Positions 6,501 through 12,768 of a stretch of DNA of 12,768 bases are shown here, in pieces. The DNA comes from Acidobacteriota bacterium. GTDB taxonomy: Bacteria; Acidobacteriota; JAAYUB01; JAMOQF01. The notes under the pieces are model-generated. The model was given only the letters and a program-made list of their open reading frames with translations. It was not told the DNA's origin and made no database searches. The number at the start of each line of letters is the position of its first letter. Position 1 is the first letter of the stretch. The stretch is from NCBI GenBank assembly GCA_027040585.1, contig JALULU010000108.1, forward strand, positions 1 through 12,768, written 5' to 3'. The translations under genes and the position numbers were made by a program.

Positions 6501-7845
6501 TCTTGATGATAGTGGGATAGTAAGAATTGGTGCATATGTTAAGCCTGGAAGTATCCTTGTTGGGAAGGTCACCCCACAGGGTGAGACAAGACTTTCACCT
6601 GAGGAGAGACTTTTAAAAGCCATATTTGGGGATAAAGCTTCAGATGTAAAGGACAATTCTCTTAAATGCCCTCCGGGTATTGAGGGAATAGTTGTTGATG
6701 TGAAAATCTTTACAAGAAATGGCTTAAATAAGATTCAAAGAGCACTTGAAGTTGAAGAAGATATTATTAAAAAGTTAAAGGCTGAGTTAAACGATCAAAT
6801 TGAGATTTTAAGAGATGAAAGGGATGGAAAGATAAGGAAACTTTTCAGGGATAAAACACTTTCTAAAGATCTATTTATTAAAAAATTGGACAAAACGCTG
6901 TCTGTTGGAACTAAATTGACAAAAGAGATTTTAGATAAATTTTCCAGCAGAGAATTGAGACAGATAAAAATTGAAGAGGACAATGAGATACTTATTCTTG
7001 AGAGAAGGAGCATTGAGGAAAAATTAAACAACAAAATAAGGGTGCTTCAAGAATTATTTAATGAAAAAGTAGAATCTATTAAGAGAGGAAATGAATTACC
7101 TGCTGGAGTAAACCAACTTGTAAAAGTTTATATTGCAATGAAAAGAAAAATTTCCATTGGAGATAAGATGTCTGGAAGGCATGGAAATAAAGGGGTTATC
7201 TCAAATATTTTGCCTGAAGAAGATATGCCCTTTATGGAAGACGGAACTCCAGTGGATATTGTTTTAAATCCTTTAGGTGTCCCATCCCGTATGAATATTG
7301 GTCAGATACTTGAAACACATCTCGGCTTTGCTGGTAAGGCTTTGGGATTGCATTTTAAAACACCTGTTTTCGACGGTGCAAAAGAATCTGAAATCAAAAG
7401 TTTGCTTAAAAAGGCGGGTTATGATACTGGAGGTAAGGTAACATTATATGATGGGAGAACTGGTAAGCAGTTTGAACAAAAGGTTACAGTTGGATATATG
7501 TATATGTTAAAACTTTCTCATCTTGCTGACGACAAATTGCATGCCCGTTCCATTGGTCCATATTCTCTAATTACTCAGCAACCTCTTGGTGGAAAGGCTC
7601 AGTTTGGAGGTCAGAGATTTGGGGAAATGGAGGTATGGGCGCTTGAGGCATATGGCGCTGCAAACGTACTTCAAGAAATTTTGACAGTTAAATCTGACGA
7701 TGTACAGGGTAGAAATAAAATATATCAGGCAATTGTGAAGGGTGAACCTTCATACCTACCCGGAATTCCCGAATCTTTCAACGTTTTAATTCGGGAACTT
7801 CAGAGTCTTTGCCTTGATGTAGAATTAATTAAGTTAAGAGATTAA
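3577..7845 (+). CDS. rpoB: RNA polymerase beta subunit with N-terminal double zinc-ribbon insert
   Basis: This is the beta subunit of RNA polymerase, which forms half of the active-site cleft. It has 1422 residues against 1342 in E. coli. The protrusion domain starts KSYERF-like (KQSYERFLQ, 31-39) and is interrupted at about 81-140 by an extra segment with CxC, CxxC, CxxC and CxxC pairs (C83/C85, C98/C101, C117/C120, C131/C134). An SI1-like region spans about 290-408. The rifampicin pocket at 573-599 keeps Q579, D582, H592 and S597 (E. coli Q513, D516, H526, S531), so the drug site looks wild type. E923/D924 lie in FMPWDGYNYED, an SI2-like helical insert spans about 1050-1170, and K1197/K1205 of GDKMSGRHGNKG match E. 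coli K1065/K1073. The stretch after PGVFF is about six residues shorter than in E. coli. rpoC follows 27 nt downstream. Confidence 0.98.
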   Translation: MPYKTKIMRDRYDFSSVKTAIPIPNLMELPKQSYERFLQMDKLPEERENIGLQAVFNSVFPIEDFKGNCTLEFVEYTVGNWECKCGNLVGIENLKFECKKCGKFLTGNPEHIGHIVCPFCGARNENKFKRCENCGDPVGLKLKYDVEECIDRGLTYGVPLKVKVRMVLWESGDGSSKSERTITDIKEQEVYFTDIPLMTPRGTFVVNGTERAVVNQIHKSPGVFFEADFKKKFFLGKIIPYRGSWVEFEIDGKNILYIRIDRKKRFLSSIFLRALGYESNEEILNLFYTPVKIFSQKEKFFRKTDDSIVGFKLPTNIVDPEDPEDIIYKANSKITKAHIETFKDIGIDKIELSSELLKGAILLHDVVDYDTGEIIAEANDFITPTILSELKRLGYSEFEVAFPEFDPVGPIISNTLRKDIEMTHEEALKEFYRKLRPGEPPTVETAAKMFDSMFFDPKRYDFSRVGRLKYNLRFGENVPLEKSILSKEDFLRVINYLLRIPQGYGSPDDIDHLGNRRVRSVGELVENQFRIGLVRMERSIKEKMTLHAEINKAVPSELINAKPITAALMEFFGSSQLSQFMDQTNPLAAITHKRRLSALGPGGISRDRAGFEVRDVHPSHYGRLCPIETPEGPNIGLISSLSCFAKVNEFGFIVTPYKKVENGKILDHVRITDLGDTDFKINEIVLEEDVNKVNEKLLKEGKEPASYEPHAFYLTAWEEEDYVIAQSTVKKDENNNILAEHVDARYRGDFILARREDINFIDTSPQQPVSVAASLIPFLEHDDANRALMGSNMQRQAVPLLTSEAPIVGTGMEQIAARDSGVVVVCKRSGVVEKVDAQRIIVRVTGENYEDELEEAGVDVYKLNKFRRSNQDTCINQKPLVKVGDYVEKGQVIADGPCTDRGELALGKNVLVAFMPWDGYNYEDAILLSQRLVKDDVYTSIHIKELEIEARDTKLGPEEITRDIPNINNENLLKDLDDSGIVRIGAYVKPGSILVGKVTPQGETRLSPEERLLKAIFGDKASDVKDNSLKCPPGIEGIVVDVKIFTRNGLNKIQRALEVEEDIIKKLKAELNDQIEILRDERDGKIRKLFRDKTLSKDLFIKKLDKTLSVGTKLTKEILDKFSSRELRQIKIEEDNEILILERRSIEEKLNNKIRVLQELFNEKVESIKRGNELPAGVNQLVKVYIAMKRKISIGDKMSGRHGNKGVISNILPEEDMPFMEDGTPVDIVLNPLGVPSRMNIGQILETHLGFAGKALGLHFKTPVFDGAKESEIKSLLKKAGYDTGGKVTLYDGRTGKQFEQKVTVGYMYMLKLSHLADDKLHARSIGPYSLITQQPLGGKAQFGGQRFGEMEVWALEAYGAANVLQEILTVKSDDVQGRNKIYQAIVKGEPSYLPGIPESFNVLIRELQSLCLDVELIKLRD
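3817..3996 (+). other. Double zinc-ribbon insert within rpoB
   Basis: Residues about 81-140 of RpoB have no counterpart in E. coli beta, where ...YRLGE runs straight into PVFDVQEC. Here ...YTVGN is followed by WECKCG, FECKKCG, VCPFCG and RCENCG before the conserved KYDVEEC resumes. Eight cysteines in four knuckles are enough for two tetrahedral zinc sites. The second half, CPFCGARNEN then RCENCGD, resembles the double-zinc-ribbon (DZR) family. The reading frame is uninterrupted and base composition matches the surroundings. Function is unknown. Confidence 0.85.
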
Positions 7846-7859
7846 ACTTCCTATTTAGC

Positions 7860-7866
7860 AGGAGGA
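7860..7866 (+). promoter_or_regulatory. Strong Shine-Dalgarno that sets the rpoC TTG start
   Basis: AGGAGGA lies 6 nt before TTG at 7873. No ATG or GTG start is available nearby, and the next in-frame Met is residue 96, well inside conserved sequence. The near-perfect ribosome-binding site therefore fixes TTG as the start and may compensate for a weak initiation codon. Confidence 0.85.
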
Positions 7867-7872
7867 ATTATT

Positions 7873-10800
7873 TTGGAAGAAAAAAGAAGATTAACAACTG
7901 ATTTTGATTGTGTTAAATTAAGTATAGCCTCTCCAGAAAAAATTAGGAGTTGGTCCTATGGTGAGGTTAAAAAGCCTGAAACTATAAATTATAGAACTTA
8001 TAAACCTGAAAAGGATGGGCTTTTTTGTGCCAGAATTTTTGGTCCCGTTAAGGATTGGGAATGCCTTTGTGGAAAATATAAGAAAAAAAGATACAAAGGG
8101 GTTATATGTGATAAGTGTGGAGTTGAGGTAACCTACTCAAGGGTGAGAAGGGAAAGGATGGGACATATTGAGTTGGTTAGCCCATGTTCTCATATCTGGT
8201 TTTTTAAAGGGTTGCCCAGTAAAATTGGGTTGCTTCTAAATCTTACTTTAAAAAGTATGGAAAAGGTTCTCTATTTTGAGTCTTACATTGTTATAGATCC
8301 TGGAGATACACCACTTAAGAAGAAACAGATTTTATCTGAGGAAGAGTATAGAAAGTTTAAAAAAGAATATGGAAACAAGTTTAGAGCTGGAATAGGTGCT
8401 GAAGCAATTAGAGAGTTATTGGCTGAATTGGATGTGGATGTCCTTGCAACTGAATTAAGAGAGAAAATGAAAAATGAGACCTCCCAGATGCGTAAAATTA
8501 AATATTCCAGAAGATTAAAAGTTGTAGATGCCTTTAGAAAGTCTGGTAATAAGCCAGAATGGATGATACTTGAAGTAATTCCTGTTATTCCGCCAGAGCT
8601 CAGGCCACTTGTGCCTTTAGATGGTGGACGGTTTGCCACATCAGATTTAAACGACCTGTACAGGAGGGTATTAAATAGGAATAACAGGCTCAGAAAACTT
8701 CTAAGTATGAAAGCTCCTGATGTTATAGTAAGAAATGAGAAAAGAATGTTGCAGGAAGCTGTTGATGCCCTTTTTGATAATGGTAGAAGGTCAAGGGTTG
8801 TAAAAAGTTCTAACAATAGGCCTCTTAAATCGCTGAGTGATAATTTAAAGGGTAAGCAGGGTAGGTTTAGACAAAATCTACTTGGTAAAAGGGTGGATTA
8901 TTCTGGTAGGTCTGTTATTGTTGTTGGACCACATTTGAAATTGCATCAGTGTGGACTTCCTAAAAAAATGGCGCTTGAACTTTTTAAGCCTTTTATTTTA
9001 AATAAACTTCAGAAAAAAGGATATGTATCAAATTTAAGAACTGGTAAAGATTTTATTGAGAAGGAAGAACCAATTGTTTGGGATATCCTTGAAGAAGTGA
9101 TTAAAGAGCATCCAGTACTTTTGAATAGGGCTCCAACACTTCACAGACTCAGTATTCAGGCTTTTGAGCCAATATTGATAGAGGGTAAGGCAATCCAGAT
9201 TCATCCTCTGGTATGTGCGGCCTTTAACGCTGACTTTGATGGAGATCAGATGGCTGTTCACGTTCCCCTTTCCATAGAAGCTCAAATTGAATCTGCTGTA
9301 TTGATGTTAAGTAGTTATAATATCCTTTCTCCTGCCAATGGAAGGCCTATCGCTGTTCCATCTCAAGATATGATACTTGGAATTTATTATTTAACTTCAG
9401 AGAAAGCTCAAGCTAAAGGAGCTGGAAGATTTTTTGACAATCCTGAAGAAATACATTATGCCCTTGAGTTTGGACAAATTGATTTGCTTGCTCCAATTAA
9501 ATATAGATATAAAGGAAAGTTGATAAATTTAATTGGTGCATACGATGATCAGGATATAACTGGAACTCCACCGATAGATTTTGATGGATATCTTGATACC
9601 ACTGTTGGTAGAGTGATCTTTAATGATAGTATTCCAGATAGAATTCCTTTTATAAATGCACGATTGAAAAAGGATGGACTAAAGAAATTGGTACACTATT
9701 CTATTTTAAGAACAGATCATGAGACAACAGTGGCGTTACTTGATAGCTTGAAAGATGTTGGTTTTAAATATGCAACCTTTGCTGGTATATCTATTGGAAT
9801 AGATGACCTTGTTGTTCCAAAGGAAAAGAAAAAAATTGTTGAAAAGGCTAAAAAAGAGGTTATCGATGTTGAGAAAGCGTATTTAGATGGAAAGATTTCA
9901 GATGGTGAGAGGTATAACAGGGTAGTTGACATCTGGTCGTCAGTTACTGATAAAATAGCTGAAAAAATGTTCAGGGCTATGGAAGATCAGGAAAGAGAAA
10001 CTGGAATTTTCAATTCTATTTATATGATGGCAAGGTCAGGTGCAAGGGGAAGTAAACAGCAGATAAGGCAGCTTGCCGGTATGCGTGGACTTATGGCAAA
10101 GCCCTCTGGAGAAATTATTGAAACACCAATTACTTCAAACTTCCGTGAGGGGCTTAGTGTTTTACAGTATTTTATCTCAACCCACGGTGCCAGAAAGGGA
10201 CTTGCTGATACGGCATTAAAGACAGCTGACTCTGGATATTTAACCAGAAGACTTGTGGATGTTTCACAGGATGTAATTGTTACCATGGAAGATTGTGGAA
10301 CAATGAATGGAATAGAGATAAGGGCAATAATTGAAGGTGGAGAAACTATAGAATCCCTTAAGGATAGGATTATTGGAAGGGTTGCCCTTGATGATATACG
10401 CGATCCTATAACGAGAGAAATCATAGTTGCAAGAAATCAGGAGATAACTGAAGACTTAGCTGAAATTATTGAGGAATCAGGTATTGAAACTGTTTATATT
10501 CGTTCTGTTTTAACCTGTAAGGCAAAGAGAGGTGTATGTGCCAAGTGCTATGGTAGAAATCTTGCAACAGGTAAAATGGTTGAACTTGGAGAGGCAGTGG
10601 GAGTTATTGCTGCCCAATCAATTGGTGAACCTGGAACACAGCTTACAATGAGAACTTTCCATATTGGTGGAACAGCAAGTAAGGTTGAATCACAGTCTTC
10701 AATTGTTCCAAAATCTGAAGGTAAAGTGAAATTAAAAAGAGTTAATTCTATTAAAAATAGAGAAGGTAGTTTTACTGTAATGAATCGTAATGGTAGCCTT

Positions 10801-12132
10801 GTTATTGAAGATGAAAAGGGAAGGGAAAAGGAAAAATATGGCCTTGTTTATGGTGCTAAGCTCTTAGTTGAAGATGGAACCATAGTAAAACCGGGTCAGA
10901 AAATAGTTGAATGGGATCCATTTTCAACGCTTATACTAACTGATGTTGAGGGTTATGTCAGGTTTAAGGATATAATAACAGATGAGACTTTGAAGGAAGA
11001 AAAGGATGATGTTTCTTTAAGGGCTACACTTGTTATAATTCAATCCAAAAATGAGAAGCTTGAACCTTCCATAGAAATAGTTGACAAAAAGGGTAATGTA
11101 TTAAAAACATATTTATTGCCAGTAAGGGCACACCTTGTTGTAAATGAGGGAGATGAAGTTTTTCCAGGTGATGTTGTTGCCAGAATTCCCAGGGGAACAG
11201 CTAAGACAAAAGATATTACAGGTGGTCTTCCAAGAGTTGTGGAACTTTTTGAGGCGAGGAAACCAAAAGAACCAGCCATTATGACTGAAGTTGATGGATA
11301 TGTATCCTTTGGTGGAATTGTAAGGGGCCATAGACAGATATTTGTACAACCTCCAAAGGGTGATAAGAGGGAATATTTAGTTCCAAGGGGTGCTCATATT
11401 CTTGTGAGAGAAGGTGAGTTTATTAAATCTGGAACTCCGCTTGTGGATGGGCCATTAAATCCACACGACATTTTAAAAATTTTGGGAGAAAAGGAACTTC
11501 AAAAATATTTATTAAATGAGATTCAAGAAGTTTATAGACTTCAGGGTGTTCAGATAAATGACAAGCATATTGAGGTAATAATAAGGCAGATGATGAGATG
11601 GATTAAAGTGGAAAAAGTTGGGTCTACTGAATTTTACTATGAGCAACAGGTTGATAAATTCAAATTTGAGGAAGAAAATAGAAGGGTTGTGGAAGAGGGT
11701 GGTGAACCTGCTCAGGGTAGACCAATGTTGCTTGGTATAACCAAAGCTGCTCTTATAACTGATTCTTTCATTTCAGCTGCTTCGTTTCAGGAGACAACAA
11801 GAGTTTTAACTGAAACTGCCATTGCGGGAAAGGTTGACTATTTGAGAGGGCTAAAAGAGAATGTTATTATGGGTAAATTAATTCCTGCTGGTACTGGATT
11901 TAAAGAATATAGAAAATTTAAACTTCTTGAAGATAAAATTGCTGAAGAAGAGGAAGAAGTTATTAGTTCTTTTGCAATTGAGGAAAAGGATTTAGATGAG
12001 ATTGTTAATGAAGACGTTGAAGAGCAAATCGAAGATAAAAATGATTCTGTTGAAAATTCCCCAGAAAATGAGGATATTAAAGACAGTGGAATAAAAGAAA
12101 AGGGTAATGAAGAAGAAGAGAATGATAAATAG
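7873..12132 (+). CDS. rpoC: RNA polymerase beta' subunit
   Basis: This is the catalytic beta' subunit, 1419 residues, starting at TTG 7873. The N-terminal zinc domain is C64/C66/C79/C82 (CLCGKY ... VICDKCG). The clamp helices lie near 265-305 and the lid/rudder region near 310-350. The catalytic loop NADFDGD at 452-458 gives the Mg-binding D454, D456 and D458. The bridge helix is about 763-798 (VLQYFISTHGARKGLADTA). The second zinc site is C808, C882, C889, C892, and the trigger loop starts QSIGEPGTQLTMRTFHIGG at about 915-933. An SI3-like insert of about 180 residues follows, ending before DITGGLPRVVELFEA, as in E. coli and other Gram-negative-type lineages. After the conserved GKLIPAGTGF a 67-residue acidic tail (1353-1419) extends the protein. 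It is cotranscribed with rpoB and ends 46 nt before a terminator. Confidence 0.98.
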   Translation: MEEKRRLTTDFDCVKLSIASPEKIRSWSYGEVKKPETINYRTYKPEKDGLFCARIFGPVKDWECLCGKYKKKRYKGVICDKCGVEVTYSRVRRERMGHIELVSPCSHIWFFKGLPSKIGLLLNLTLKSMEKVLYFESYIVIDPGDTPLKKKQILSEEEYRKFKKEYGNKFRAGIGAEAIRELLAELDVDVLATELREKMKNETSQMRKIKYSRRLKVVDAFRKSGNKPEWMILEVIPVIPPELRPLVPLDGGRFATSDLNDLYRRVLNRNNRLRKLLSMKAPDVIVRNEKRMLQEAVDALFDNGRRSRVVKSSNNRPLKSLSDNLKGKQGRFRQNLLGKRVDYSGRSVIVVGPHLKLHQCGLPKKMALELFKPFILNKLQKKGYVSNLRTGKDFIEKEEPIVWDILEEVIKEHPVLLNRAPTLHRLSIQAFEPILIEGKAIQIHPLVCAAFNADFDGDQMAVHVPLSIEAQIESAVLMLSSYNILSPANGRPIAVPSQDMILGIYYLTSEKAQAKGAGRFFDNPEEIHYALEFGQIDLLAPIKYRYKGKLINLIGAYDDQDITGTPPIDFDGYLDTTVGRVIFNDSIPDRIPFINARLKKDGLKKLVHYSILRTDHETTVALLDSLKDVGFKYATFAGISIGIDDLVVPKEKKKIVEKAKKEVIDVEKAYLDGKISDGERYNRVVDIWSSVTDKIAEKMFRAMEDQERETGIFNSIYMMARSGARGSKQQIRQLAGMRGLMAKPSGEIIETPITSNFREGLSVLQYFISTHGARKGLADTALKTADSGYLTRRLVDVSQDVIVTMEDCGTMNGIEIRAIIEGGETIESLKDRIIGRVALDDIRDPITREIIVARNQEITEDLAEIIEESGIETVYIRSVLTCKAKRGVCAKCYGRNLATGKMVELGEAVGVIAAQSIGEPGTQLTMRTFHIGGTASKVESQSSIVPKSEGKVKLKRVNSIKNREGSFTVMNRNGSLVIEDEKGREKEKYGLVYGAKLLVEDGTIVKPGQKIVEWDPFSTLILTDVEGYVRFKDIITDETLKEEKDDVSLRATLVIIQSKNEKLEPSIEIVDKKGNVLKTYLLPVRAHLVVNEGDEVFPGDVVARIPRGTAKTKDITGGLPRVVELFEARKPKEPAIMTEVDGYVSFGGIVRGHRQIFVQPPKGDKREYLVPRGAHILVREGEFIKSGTPLVDGPLNPHDILKILGEKELQKYLLNEIQEVYRLQGVQINDKHIEVIIRQMMRWIKVEKVGSTEFYYEQQVDKFKFEEENRRVVEEGGEPAQGRPMLLGITKAALITDSFISAASFQETTRVLTETAIAGKVDYLRGLKENVIMGKLIPAGTGFKEYRKFKLLEDKIAEEEEEVISSFAIEEKDLDEIVNEDVEEQIEDKNDSVENSPENEDIKDSGIKEKGNEEEENDK
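11929..12129 (+). other. Acidic C-terminal tail of RpoC
   Basis: Residues 1353-1419 of beta' lie beyond the conserved core end (RGLKENVIMGKLIPAGTGF). By my count 30 of 67 are Asp or Glu and 7 are Lys, with runs EEEEE and EEEE. The tail is predicted to be largely disordered. E. coli beta' also has a C-terminal extension (the omega-contacting region and tail), but it is not of this composition. The reading frame runs cleanly to TAG. Confidence 0.8.
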
Positions 12133-12177
12133 CTCTTTTTTCTGATTTTTCTCATGTTTTTTTTATGACCTCCTTCT

Positions 12178-12213
12178 AAAAGGGGCAATATTTATTGCCC
12201 CTTTTTTATTTTT
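12178..12213 (+). terminator. Intrinsic terminator after rpoC
   Basis: AAAAGGGGCAATA and TATTGCCCCTTTT form a perfect 13-bp inverted repeat around TT at 12178-12205, probably folding as a GGGGCAAT/ATTGCCCC core with a 4-nt loop. It continues into T6-A-T5. This is a textbook Rho-independent terminator 46 nt past the rpoC stop and marks the end of the rpoBC unit. The T-rich stretch before it (12133-12177) shows nothing else. Confidence 0.92.
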
Positions 12214-12250
12214 AAGTTAACCCATTTTTATTTATTATTTCCAATGATCT

Positions 12251-12265
12251 GTTGTAAAATACAAC
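12251..12265 (+). promoter_or_regulatory. Inverted repeat and possible -10 element before the radical SAM gene
   Basis: GTTGTA-AAA-TACAAC is a perfect 6-bp inverted repeat with a 3-nt centre. It contains TAAAAT at 12255-12260, a plausible -10 box. A matching -35 is poor (TTATTA at 12232-12237, 17-nt spacer, 3 of 6). A repressor dimer bound here would block the promoter, but the protein is unknown and a chance repeat in AT-rich DNA cannot be excluded. Confidence 0.35.
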
Positions 12266-12287
12266 CTAATTTTTATTGGGTGTTTTG

Positions 12288-12768
12288 ATGATGAAATTTG
12301 AGCCAAAATGGATAGCGTGGGAGAGTACAAGAAGGTGTAATTTAAACTGTATCCACTGTAGATCCTCATCAGAGAATAACTTTTATGAGGGGGAATTTAA
12401 CACGGATGAAGCGAAAAAACTACTTAAAAATATTTCAGAATACGCAAAACCTGTATTTGTTCTATCTGGCGGTGAACCCCTTTTAAGGAAAGATATTTTT
12501 GAGATTGCAAGTTATGGCACGAATTTGGGACTTAAAATGTGCCTTGCCACAAATGGCACATTGATTGATGATGAGGTATGTAAGGGAATTTTAGAAAGTG
12601 GAATAAGAATTGTATCCTTAAGCCTTGATGGTCCAAATGCAAAGATACACGACGATTTTAGAAGGGAAAAGGGGGCATTTGATGGTGTCATAAGGGGAAT
12701 TGAATTTTTGAAGAAGCACAATATCCCATTTATCATAAATTCCTCCTTTACAAAAAGAAATCAAAAGT
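12288..12768 (+). CDS. Radical SAM protein, AhbD/NirJ-like (3' truncated by window edge)
   Basis: The first 160 codons encode the N-terminal half of a radical SAM enzyme. CNLNCIHC at residues 17-24 supplies the three cysteines (17, 21, 24) that bind the 4Fe-4S cluster used to cleave S-adenosylmethionine. LSGGEPLLRKDIF at about 59-71 is the SAM-binding GGE motif, and ATNGTLID and SLDGPNAKIHDDFR are conserved core strands. The opening WIAWESTRRCNLNCIHCR and the phrases AKPVFVLSGGEP and GAFDGVIRGIEFLKKHNIPF resemble AhbD (Fe-coproporphyrin decarboxylase/heme synthase of the siroheme-dependent pathway), NirJ and related SPASM-domain enzymes. The C-terminal cluster motifs that would decide this lie outside the window. 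The start may be ATG 12288 or 12291; a weak GGGTG at 12278-12282 favours the first. It forms a transcription unit separate from rpoBC. Confidence 0.85.
   Translation, partial: MMKFEPKWIAWESTRRCNLNCIHCRSSSENNFYEGEFNTDEAKKLLKNISEYAKPVFVLSGGEPLLRKDIFEIASYGTNLGLKMCLATNGTLIDDEVCKGILESGIRIVSLSLDGPNAKIHDDFRREKGAFDGVIRGIEFLKKHNIPFIINSSFTKRNQK

Noticed and set aside
8283..8816. A 177-codon minus-strand open frame inside rpoC.
   Set aside because: It lies wholly antisense to strongly conserved rpoC sequence, and its Ser/Leu-rich translation is typical of a shadow frame.
11838..12188. A minus-strand reading frame antisense to the RpoC tail, with AGGAGG just upstream of an ATG at 12155 on that strand.
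   Set aside because: Its Ser-rich product is what the reverse complement of GAA/GAT-rich tail codons gives; it runs through rpoC and resembles no family. The AGGAGG is noted but is probably chance.

Overview
The window is an AT-rich bacterial chromosome segment carrying the classic tuf / secE-nusG / rplKAJL / rpoBC transcription-translation block, all on the + strand. In order: the 3' end of tuf (EF-Tu), rpmG (L33), tRNA-Trp(CCA), secE, nusG, rplK, rplA, rplJ, rplL, an intergenic control region, rpoB, rpoC, a strong intrinsic terminator, and the 5' part of a radical SAM enzyme gene that runs off the right edge.

Organism. RpoB and RpoC carry the large inserts seen in many Gram-negative-type lineages: beta SI1-like and SI2-like regions, and the SI3-like sandwich-barrel-hybrid insert in the beta' trigger loop. 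SecE is the short single-span form and L33 keeps its four zinc cysteines. Arg codons are mostly AGA/AGG, and the tRNA stems are GC-rich (16 of 21 pairs) against AT-rich genes. This suggests an AT-rich, probably anaerobic and possibly thermophilic diderm-type bacterium. I cannot name the phylum from the sequence alone.

Layout. From tuf to rplL the genes are packed with gaps of 2-26 nt and no visible internal promoter or terminator, so they look like one operon with the tRNA processed out of the mRNA. A gap of about 180 nt between rplL and rpoB holds a 13-bp hairpin plus T-tract, followed at once by a good sigma-70-type promoter and an rpoB leader of about 70 nt. This layout can set RNA polymerase subunit synthesis separately from ribosomal stalk synthesis. 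rpoB and rpoC are 27 nt apart, and rpoC starts at TTG behind a very strong Shine-Dalgarno. A 13-bp terminator with a T-tract closes the block after rpoC. The next gene is a separate unit preceded by a small perfect inverted repeat. It encodes a radical SAM protein resembling the AhbD/NirJ (alternative heme pathway) group.

How the genes work together. EF-Tu, L33, L11, L1, L10 and L7/L12 serve the ribosome's A-site, GTPase centre and L1 stalk. tRNA-Trp serves decoding. SecE is a core part of the SecYEG translocon, NusG links RNA polymerase to pausing, Rho or the ribosome, and RpoB/RpoC form the polymerase catalytic centre.

Most notable. RpoB carries an extra segment of about 60 residues with two consecutive four-cysteine zinc ribbons in its N-terminal protrusion domain, at a place where E. 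coli beta has none. Other points are a 67-residue, strongly acidic C-terminal tail on RpoC, the absence of any L10 leader between rplA and rplJ, and the terminator-promoter pair upstream of rpoB. I see no mobile elements, CRISPR arrays or defence genes.
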